Assembly: GCA_023485715.1 (NCBI GenBank)
Contig: JAMCZG010000043.1
Coordinates: 1 to 12,309 of the forward strand
Source: Patescibacteria group bacterium
GTDB taxonomy: Bacteria; Patescibacteriota; Microgenomatia; Levybacterales; UBA12049
Direction: 5' to 3'
DNA: 12,309 nucleotides
The notes beneath the pieces were generated by a model. It saw nothing but the letters and a program-made list of their open reading frames with translations, did no database searches and was not told the DNA's origin. Of this stretch, positions 1 through 5,121 are shown in pieces. Each line of letters starts with the position of its first letter. Position 1 is the first letter of the stretch. A program made the translations under genes and the position numbers.

Positions 1-1
1 A

Positions 2-40
2 AGTTTGAATTTTTGGTTTTTTTACTTTACTTCCCGTTAG
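2..40 (+). CDS. Phe-rich leader peptide (C-terminal part; start lies outside window)
   Basis: From base 2 the frame reads SLNFWFFYFTSR and stops at TAG 38-40. Four of the 12 visible residues are Phe (codons at 11, 17, 20 and 26), with one Trp and one Tyr beside them. It resembles in style the PheM leader peptide of the E. coli pheST operon, which ends in a similar run of Phe with one Tyr. The stop codon touches the first base of the 5' antiterminator arm (40-50). A ribosome finishing the peptide would therefore cover that arm, while one stalled at the Phe codons would leave it free. No ATG is visible; the start is either just upstream of base 1 or TTG at 5. Another frame (1-66) is also open and carries five Phe codons (4, 10, 19, 31, 46), so the exact peptide is uncertain. 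Because U-rich DNA yields Phe codons easily, the case rests on position relative to the RNA structures. Confidence 0.5.
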   Translation, partial: SLNFWFFYFTSR

Positions 41-93
41 GGAGGTTCTGTAATGGATTAAATTAATCCAAAACCAAAATTTCAGAGCCTCCC
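32..93 (+). promoter_or_regulatory. Antiterminator structure of a putative Phe attenuator
   Basis: Segment 40-50 (gggaggttctg) can pair with 83-93 (cagagcctccc) over 11 consecutive base pairs, one of them G-U. The loop holds a further 6-bp hairpin, 54-59 with 65-70. The 3' arm contains cctccc 88-93, which is also the 5' arm of the terminator hairpin, so the two structures exclude each other. A small hairpin, tccc 32-35 with ggga 40-43, can in turn occupy the start of the antiterminator arm. This gives the four-segment 1:2, 2:3, 3:4 arrangement known from the trp and pheST attenuators. The 8-mer gggaggtt occurs at both 40-47 and 98-105, so two identical strands compete for a single pyrimidine partner. 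Confidence 0.62.
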
Positions 94-109
94 AAAAGGG
101 AGGTTTTTT
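88..109 (+). terminator. Intrinsic (Rho-independent) terminator, probable attenuator
   Basis: Stem cctccc (88-93), loop aaaa, stem gggagg (98-103), followed by six T (104-109). The stem is perfect and GC-rich, and only the plus strand has the U tract, so it acts on plus-strand transcription. It lies 24 bases before the ATG of the 68-residue ORF and 262 bases before pheS. It could simply end an upstream operon, but the competing antiterminator and the Phe-rich leader frame point to conditional termination. Confidence 0.85.
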
Positions 110-116
110 GTTGGAA

Positions 117-127
117 AAGGAGGTGAT
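117..127 (+). promoter_or_regulatory. Full-length Shine-Dalgarno sequence
   Basis: AAGGAGGTGAT is complementary to the 3' end of bacterial 16S rRNA over 11 bases. The GGAGG core ends 9 bases before ATG 133 and fixes that start over the in-frame ATG at 166. It is the only convincing Shine-Dalgarno sequence in the window. The core 119-123 could also pair with cctcc 88-92 whenever the terminator does not form, which would hide the ribosome site. Confidence 0.85.
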
Positions 128-132
128 GATAG

Positions 133-339
133 ATGAGTAGAAACATAAAAGAAGATGGAATTGATATGGCATCTATTATAGGAGTTAAAAGAGGCGTGTC
201 TGGTGTCGTGTTTGACAACAAAAATCCAATGAGTGAACAGGTGCGCGAAGTCGTTCCGCCTCATTTGGTAAGACATCATGAACAAGGAGGAACTGTTATT
301 TATGATTTGGCTGGAAATGGCTTTCCTTTAGGCAAATAA
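133..339 (+). CDS. Small protein of unknown function, 68 aa
   Basis: I do not recognise this protein. It is 68 residues long and begins MSRNIKEDGIDMASIIGVKR, with a Gly/Val-rich middle (GVKRGVSGVVFDN), a segment with His and Arg (VVPPHLVRHHEQGG) and a Gly-rich end (DLAGNGFPLGK). No membrane segment, signal peptide or Cys motif is seen. The perfect Shine-Dalgarno sequence makes it very likely to be translated, efficiently and in a way unlike its neighbours. It lies directly behind the attenuator-like terminator, so it is the first gene that read-through would express, with pheS 31 bases downstream. Base use also differs from pheS: its Ile-Asp and Phe-Asp pairs are written ATT-GAT and TTT-GAC, and it has no TCGA at all. 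It might have a different origin or be highly expressed. Confidence 0.72.
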   Translation: MSRNIKEDGIDMASIIGVKRGVSGVVFDNKNPMSEQVREVVPPHLVRHHEQGGTVIYDLAGNGFPLGK

Positions 340-355
340 AATCAGGATTTGTTTC

Positions 356-364
356 TGATATAAT
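356..364 (+). promoter_or_regulatory. Extended -10 promoter for a leaderless pheS transcript
   Basis: TGaTATAAT is a perfect extended -10 element. Six bases separate it from ATG 371, so transcription would start at or within a base of the start codon, and no Shine-Dalgarno sequence is present. No -35 hexamer is recognisable. A short inverted repeat (atcag 341-345, ctgat 355-359) overlaps the element and could be an operator or chance. The promoter means pheS may be transcribed independently of the attenuator upstream. Confidence 0.72.
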
Positions 365-370
365 TATTTT

Positions 371-1408
371 ATGGAAGAGGAATTAGTCGGGATTAAAAAC
401 GCGGCGATTTCGTTTATTTTAGAGTGCAATTCTTTAGAAGAACTCGAAGAGGTAAAACTTCAGTTTTTGGGTAGAAGCGGAAAATTAACGCAGGCGATTA
501 AAAATATCGCGACCGTTCCTTTAGAAAGACGGCCGGAAGTCGGAATGCTCGCAAACGAAATAAAAAATATAATCGAAGATACGATCGAACAAAAATATCA
601 AACTTTAAAATCCGAGCATTATAAAAAAAGAAAAAGCGCAATCGATGTAACAAAGCCCGGAATTAAACCAGAAATAGGACACATTCATCCGATAACCCAC
701 ACGATTTTAGAAACGATCGATATTTTTAAAAGTATCGGATTCCAAGTGGCAGACGGGCCGGAGATCGAGACCGATTACTATAATTTCGAGGCCTTAAATA
801 TTCCAAAAGACCATCCCTCGCGCGATACCCAACAAACATTATATCTGGACACCCGCGAAAGCAAGGTCGAACCCGGAGAAGTGATTTTAAGGACCCAGAC
901 TTCGAACATGCAGGGAAGAATTTTAGAAAAAATGAAGCCGCCGATGAGAGTTATTGTGCCGGGGAAAGTTTATCGCTATGAACAAACTGACGCTTCACAC
1001 GGATTCGAATTCTGGCAGCTGGAAGGGTTTGCAGTCGACAAAAATATTACCATGTCGGATCTTTTCGGAACAATCGATTATTTTATTAAAAAATTCTACG
1101 GCGAAGACATAAAAGTAAAATTTGTTTGTCATAATTTTCCGTTTGTCGAACCGGGCGCCGAAGCGTACATTACCTGTGCCGTTTGTAAAGGAAAAGGGTG
1201 TACTTTTTGCAAAAGAAGCGGGTGGGTGGAAATGCTGGGCGCCGGAATGATCCATCCGAATGTGTTAAAAACCGCAAAAATCGACCCGAATATCTGGCAG
1301 GGTTTTGCTTTCGGAACAGGATTTTCCCGTATGGCAACTCTAAAATACCAAATGGACGACCTGCGATTATTAACAAATCCGGATTTAAGAATACTGGAAC
1401 AATTTTAA
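371..1408 (+). CDS. pheS: Phenylalanine--tRNA ligase alpha subunit
   Basis: This is the catalytic subunit of the cytoplasmic alpha2-beta2 enzyme that charges tRNA-Phe with phenylalanine using ATP. At 345 residues it has normal family length. Residues 1-90 form the charged helical N-terminal region that acts as the tRNA-binding coiled coil in this family. The class II core follows: motif 1 near 105-140 (HPITH, then GFQVADGPEIE), motif 2 near 170-220 (LRTQTSNMQ, YRYEQTDASH, FWQLEGF) and motif 3 near 310-335 (GFAFGTGFSRMATLKY). Residues C269, C272, C277 and C280 form CX2CX4CX2C, a possible zinc knuckle found in some bacterial PheS but absent from the E. coli protein. ATG 371 is chosen because the family N-terminus starts there and an extended -10 lies 6 bases upstream. 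A Nudix gene starts 2 bases after the stop, separating pheS from pheT. Confidence 0.97.
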   Translation: MEEELVGIKNAAISFILECNSLEELEEVKLQFLGRSGKLTQAIKNIATVPLERRPEVGMLANEIKNIIEDTIEQKYQTLKSEHYKKRKSAIDVTKPGIKPEIGHIHPITHTILETIDIFKSIGFQVADGPEIETDYYNFEALNIPKDHPSRDTQQTLYLDTRESKVEPGEVILRTQTSNMQGRILEKMKPPMRVIVPGKVYRYEQTDASHGFEFWQLEGFAVDKNITMSDLFGTIDYFIKKFYGEDIKVKFVCHNFPFVEPGAEAYITCAVCKGKGCTFCKRSGWVEMLGAGMIHPNVLKTAKIDPNIWQGFAFGTGFSRMATLKYQMDDLRLLTNPDLRILEQF

Positions 1409-1410
1409 AA

Positions 1411-1839
1411 ATGAAAAAAGAAAAACGGTTTGCGGCGGTTGCGATTATAATCGACAAACTTAACAAAAAAATTTTATTAAGCCAGAGGCATCAACCAACC
1501 TTTCTCGCGATACACGAAAAGTGGCAATTCCCGGGCGGGACAATCGAATTCGGAGAACACCCAAAAGACACAACGGTTAGGGAGGTAAAAGAGGAACTCG
1601 GAATCGACATAGACATATTAAGCGAGACGCCTTTTATTCATTCTTTCGTATACGAAGGGTATGTTCAGGGCATAATAATGGCATATCCGGCAAAACAAAC
1701 AAACGGAAAAATCGATGTCTCAAAAGATCCGCAAACAAAAGCAGCACGATGGTTTTCTTTAGCTGAGATAGAGACACTCGATTGCCTTCCAGAAGTTAAA
1801 AAAATTATCGAAAAAGTTGAAAAACTATTACAAGATTAA
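1411..1839 (+). CDS. Nudix hydrolase between pheS and pheT
   Basis: Nudix proteins cleave nucleoside diphosphates linked to another group (NDP-X), for example oxidised dNTPs, ADP-ribose or diadenosine polyphosphates. This 142-residue protein has a complete Nudix box at 43-65, with every fixed position of GX5EX7REUXEEXGU present: G43, E49, R57, E58, E61, E62 and G64. The box is preceded by the usual KWQFPGG. The start is ATG 1411, two bases after the pheS stop; the frame stays open upstream to 1198, but that part lies inside pheS in another frame. No Shine-Dalgarno sequence is seen, so translation probably follows from pheS. The substrate cannot be told from sequence. Sitting inside pheST, it may remove by-products of aminoacylation such as Ap4A, which PheRS is known to make in other bacteria; that link is inference. 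An MTH1-like dNTP-cleaning role is the main alternative. Confidence 0.93.
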   Translation: MKKEKRFAAVAIIIDKLNKKILLSQRHQPTFLAIHEKWQFPGGTIEFGEHPKDTTVREVKEELGIDIDILSETPFIHSFVYEGYVQGIIMAYPAKQTNGKIDVSKDPQTKAARWFSLAEIETLDCLPEVKKIIEKVEKLLQD

Positions 1840-1850
1840 AAACTAAAATT

Positions 1851-3749
1851 ATGCTAGTACCTTTATCTTGGTTAAAAGAATACGTCGACATAACATTTAG
1901 TCCTGCCCAATTAGGAGAAAGGCTTACCGAGGCTGGATTAGGGGTTGAAAAAATCGAAAAAATTGACGGCGATATTATTTTTGATCTGGAAATTACTCCA
2001 AACAGACCAGACTGGCTTTCGATCATCGGGGTAGCACGGGAAATCGCGGCAATCGAAGGAAAGAAAATAAAGCTTCCTAGAATAAAAAACGACCTGGAAA
2101 AAAATAAACCTAAGAACGTATTACCGCTTACGATAAAAACTGATTATAAAATAAACCCTCGCTTTACCGGAATCATAATCGATGGTGTAAGAGTTAAGGA
2201 ATCCCCGGGTTGGTTAAAAGAAAAATTGCTGAAGATGAACCAGCGACCGATAAATAATATCGTCGATATTACAAATTTCGTGATGTTGGAATTCGGCAAT
2301 CCGATCCACGCGTTTGACTACAATAAAATCGAGGGTAATATTATGCAGGTAAAACAGGCCCGCGGTGGGGAACCGTTTAAGTCCGTTGATGGATTTAATT
2401 ACCGCCTCCCAAAAGACGCTGTTGTAATCTGCGACTCTAAAAAAATTATCGATCTATGTGGAATAAAAGGAGGGTATAACTCGGGGACTTTTGATAGCAC
2501 GAAAACAATATTTGTAAGAGTACCCGTGGAAAATCCGGTTTTAATTAGACACGCGTCGCAATATCTCGCATTGAGGTCTGAAGCAAGCAGCATTTTCGAA
2601 AGGGGAGTAAACGCGGGCGGAACGATCGAGGCGTTAAAAAGGTGCGTCGATTTAATCTTGGAACTCGCAGGTGGGGAAATCGCGAGCAAAACATACGATT
2701 TAAAAGACCAAGAATTTAATCCCTGGAAAGTAAAATTAAGACCCGAAAGGTTAAATAAAATTACAGGAATCGAGATTAAAGAGACAGAAGTTCTAAATAT
2801 TTTAGAAAAACTGAATTTAAAACCGAAAAAATCCGCTGAAATAATTACGGTAACTGTTCCGACTTACAGAAATGATCTAAAAATCGAAGAGGATATAATC
2901 GAAGAAGTCGCAAGGCTTTACGGATATAACAAATTTCCAAAAACTTTACCCTTTGGTGAAATCCAAACGACAGAAATTCCGTATTTTAAAAATTACAAGA
3001 CCGACGAAAAAGTAAAAAATATTTTAACATCTTGCGGATTTTCCGAAATTTATACATACAGTTTAATAAGCGAAAGAGCTTTAGAGGGAATGGGAATTAA
3101 CCCCGATAAAGCGCTCCGTATCGATAATCCAGTAAGTCTCGAATACGAATATTTGAGACCGACATTAAAGCCTAATTTAATAAAAGCGTTAATCCAAAAC
3201 AAACCGAATTTTGACGAAATAAATCTTTTCGAACTCGGGAAAGTGTATTCGGGAAAAAATATCGACGAGGCAAAAGAGGAATATTATTTATCCGGAATTT
3301 CTAACAAAAAAAATTATTATGAAATAAAGGGGATAGTCGAAGCAATCCTCGATGAATTAGGAATTCCATCAGGGGACGAAGCAGGCTTAACGAAAAATAT
3401 TGAAGTCGTAGACGAAGGAATTATATTCGAATTAAATTATTCAAAACTTTTAGAAAAAACCACAAACAAAAAGATCTTTAAGCCTCTGCCAAAATATCCT
3501 CCGGTGATGGAAGACATATCGTTGGTCATAAATACTGAGATTAAAACCGCTGATATCATAAGCGAGATAAAAAAACAAAGTGAAATTATTAAAAATGTAA
3601 CGCTTCTCGACCAGTTTGACGACACACGAACATTCCATATAATTTATCAGGATATGCAAAAAAATCTTTCCAAAGAGGATACCGTTAAAATCCGCGAAAA
3701 AATTCTAAAAACCCTCAAGGAAAAATTTGACGCCGAGATCCGAAAATAA
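1851..3749 (+). CDS. pheT: Phenylalanine--tRNA ligase beta subunit, compact form
   Basis: Beta subunit of phenylalanyl-tRNA synthetase, which supports the catalytic alpha subunit, recognises tRNA and hydrolyses mischarged Tyr-tRNA-Phe. It has 632 residues against about 795 in E. coli. The loss is mainly at the N-terminus: after the B1 segment (LVPLSWLKEYV, EAGLGVEKIE) the chain goes directly to the ITPNRPDWLSIIGVAREIA segment near residue 48, so the EMAP-II/OB tRNA-binding insertion is missing. The B3/B4 editing domain covers about 100-265 (LRSEASSIFERGV at 241-253). B5 covers about 290-360 (VPTYRNDLKIEEDIIEEVAR), a catalytic-like core about 370-540, and the FDX-ACB anticodon-binding domain about 545-632 (KYPPVMEDISLV). 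The gene follows the Nudix gene by 11 bases without a Shine-Dalgarno sequence. Editing probably remains, since the editing domain looks complete. Confidence 0.96.
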   Translation: MLVPLSWLKEYVDITFSPAQLGERLTEAGLGVEKIEKIDGDIIFDLEITPNRPDWLSIIGVAREIAAIEGKKIKLPRIKNDLEKNKPKNVLPLTIKTDYKINPRFTGIIIDGVRVKESPGWLKEKLLKMNQRPINNIVDITNFVMLEFGNPIHAFDYNKIEGNIMQVKQARGGEPFKSVDGFNYRLPKDAVVICDSKKIIDLCGIKGGYNSGTFDSTKTIFVRVPVENPVLIRHASQYLALRSEASSIFERGVNAGGTIEALKRCVDLILELAGGEIASKTYDLKDQEFNPWKVKLRPERLNKITGIEIKETEVLNILEKLNLKPKKSAEIITVTVPTYRNDLKIEEDIIEEVARLYGYNKFPKTLPFGEIQTTEIPYFKNYKTDEKVKNILTSCGFSEIYTYSLISERALEGMGINPDKALRIDNPVSLEYEYLRPTLKPNLIKALIQNKPNFDEINLFELGKVYSGKNIDEAKEEYYLSGISNKKNYYEIKGIVEAILDELGIPSGDEAGLTKNIEVVDEGIIFELNYSKLLEKTTNKKIFKPLPKYPPVMEDISLVINTEIKTADIISEIKKQSEIIKNVTLLDQFDDTRTFHIIYQDMQKNLSKEDTVKIREKILKTLKEKFDAEIRK

Positions 3750-3755
3750 TATACT
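3750..3755 (+). promoter_or_regulatory. Possible -10 element before the HD-domain gene (weak)
   Basis: TATACT begins one base after the pheT stop and ends 9 bases before ATG 3765. It lacks the TGn extension and its spacing is longer than in the four strong leaderless promoters of this window. It could give an internal start with a leader of only a few bases. Confidence 0.3.
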
Positions 3756-3764
3756 CTGCGAATT

Positions 3765-4724
3765 ATGTCAATAAAAATCAACGATCAAATTTATGGTAAT
3801 TTTGTCGTCGATTCGCGGGTTTTAATCGAGCTGATAAAATCTGAGCCCCTGCAAAGGCTTAAAAAAATAAATCAAATGGGAATGCCGTCAAAGTATTATC
3901 ACTTAAAAAGTTATTCAAGATTTGATCACAGCATCGGCGTATTATTGTTATTAAAAAAACTAAACGCCTCGGAAGAGGAGCAGGTAGCAGGGCTTCTGCA
4001 TGATATTTCCCACACTGCATTTTCTCATGTTGTCGATTGGGTCGTCGGAGATGGACATAAAGAAGAATTTCAAAACGATCAACACGAAAGATTTTTAATA
4101 AAATCTGAGGTTTCAAAAATTCTAAAAAAATATGGATACGATCCGAAACAAGTTTCCGACCACAAAAGATATAAATTATTAGAACAAGAGATCCCTAATC
4201 CTTGTGCCGACAGAATCGACTACGCGCTCCGCGAATTTTCCTTAAAAAACAGAAAGCATTGTGTAAAGAATTTAACTGTGGAACAAAAAAGGATCGTTTT
4301 TAAAAACAGGGAATCTGCGTTAATTTTTGCTAAAAATTATTTAAAAAGACAATTTGTTCATTGGGGCGGTTATGAGGCGGTTTCAAGATACGAAATTTTG
4401 TCCCGTGCGCTTAAATTAGCGCTTGATAAAAAAATAATCGAGTTTTCAGACCTTTGGGAATACGACGATTTTATAATTAAAAAACTTATTAAATCCAAAA
4501 ACAAGGAAATTAACAAACTATTAAAGCTTCTTAAAAATAAGTCTTTAAAATCATTACCGAAAAGCGGAGAGGTCCGATATAAAAAATTTAGATACGTTGA
4601 CCCGGAATTTATATCGGGGGGAAAAATATTAAGATTGAGTAGGGTTGATAAAAAATTTAAAAAAGAAATCGAAAAAGCAAATAAGATAAATTCTTGCGGT
4701 ATTTATATTCCTTTAGTAATATAA
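3765..4724 (+). CDS. HD-domain phosphohydrolase (COG1078/dNTPase-like)
   Basis: This 319-residue protein carries the metal-binding HD signature of the dGTPase/SAMHD1-like branch. The family opening EPLQRLKKINQMG (27-39) leads to SRFDHSIGV (H55), then LLHDISHTAFSH (H79, D80, with H83 and H88) and PNPCADRIDYALRE (D149, D152). H55, the H79-D80 doublet and D149 or D152 are the expected metal ligands. Homologues hydrolyse phosphate esters of nucleotides, some as dNTP triphosphohydrolases; the substrate here cannot be read from sequence. It is somewhat shorter than the 400 or more residues common in COG1078, and the C-terminal third (about 225-319) is Lys-rich and not recognisable. The gene begins 15 bases after pheT, with no Shine-Dalgarno sequence, and is followed after 4 bases by a small unknown gene. 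It is probably cytoplasmic, as no signal peptide or membrane segment is seen. Confidence 0.88.
   Translation: MSIKINDQIYGNFVVDSRVLIELIKSEPLQRLKKINQMGMPSKYYHLKSYSRFDHSIGVLLLLKKLNASEEEQVAGLLHDISHTAFSHVVDWVVGDGHKEEFQNDQHERFLIKSEVSKILKKYGYDPKQVSDHKRYKLLEQEIPNPCADRIDYALREFSLKNRKHCVKNLTVEQKRIVFKNRESALIFAKNYLKRQFVHWGGYEAVSRYEILSRALKLALDKKIIEFSDLWEYDDFIIKKLIKSKNKEINKLLKLLKNKSLKSLPKSGEVRYKKFRYVDPEFISGGKILRLSRVDKKFKKEIEKANKINSCGIYIPLVI
4717..4722 (+). promoter_or_regulatory. Possible -10 element before the 130-aa gene (weak)
   Basis: TAATAT overlaps the end of the HD-domain gene and ends 6 bases before ATG 4729, the same spacing as in the strong leaderless promoters. The TGn extension is absent, so this may be chance in AT-rich DNA. 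Confidence 0.3.
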
Positions 4725-4728
4725 ATAC

Positions 4729-5121
4729 ATGGAAAATCTCAGAGATTTATTGCGGAGAATTTCGGAACGTAAAGAAGAGCAGGCGATTCAGGTTCGCGCT
4801 AAAAGGGAAAACATATATTCTTTACACTTTCAAAAACTCCTCGAAATTACAGCAAGTGCTATGAGGGAGGAAAACCTCGGTAATATTCAGGTCTCTAAAA
4901 ACCCCAACCAAGCATCTGTTCCGGAAGGCTCTATAAGACTTCTTATTACAACTACTGAAGAAGACTTTAATTTATTTGACGAACTAGTCACTAAAACTGC
5001 TGTTGTATTTTTTGAAAACCACAAAAGAGCTGGAGAAAAAGACAGAGAAATATATCCAAAGTTGAAAGATATTATGAGGGCTTCATGTGCTCTAATTGCC
5101 CATGAACAGCAAGAAGCTTAA
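4729..5121 (+). CDS. Hypothetical protein, 130 aa
   Basis: I do not recognise this protein. The N-terminal 50 residues are strongly charged and should be helical (ENLRDLLRRISERKEEQAI), followed by a short beta-like stretch (GSIRLLITTTEEDF, about 67-80) and another helical region to the end. There is no signal peptide, no membrane segment, and only one Cys (near residue 121). It starts 4 bases after the HD-domain gene and is probably co-transcribed with it. No Shine-Dalgarno sequence is visible. The stop TAA 5119-5121 overlaps the stop of the penicillin-binding protein gene coming from the other side. Its codon use is less biased toward TCGA than pheS or pheT. A soluble helical adaptor or regulatory protein is possible, but nothing in the sequence shows this. 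Confidence 0.7.
   Translation: MENLRDLLRRISERKEEQAIQVRAKRENIYSLHFQKLLEITASAMREENLGNIQVSKNPNQASVPEGSIRLLITTTEEDFNLFDELVTKTAVVFFENHKRAGEKDREIYPKLKDIMRASCALIAHEQQEA

Noticed and set aside
1..120. T-box riboswitch controlling the synthetase genes
   Set aside because: No T-box consensus (AGGGUGGNACCGCG-like), no Stem I and no UGGN bulge facing a tRNA end could be found. The alternative hairpins and Phe-rich frame fit ribosome-dependent attenuation better.
82..285. Antisense frame of 67 codons on the minus strand
   Set aside because: It lies across the terminator and the 68-aa ORF, has no promoter or ribosome site, and the plus-strand gene has a perfect Shine-Dalgarno sequence.
341..359. Inverted repeat atcag / ctgat as a terminator of the 68-aa gene
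   Set aside because: The stem is only 5 bp and AT-rich, and the following bases are not a clean U tract. It overlaps the pheS promoter, so an operator is possible, but chance is as likely.
1198..1410. N-terminal extension of the Nudix protein
   Set aside because: The frame is open, but this part lies entirely inside pheS in another frame and does not look like a Nudix protein. ATG 1411 gives the usual family start.
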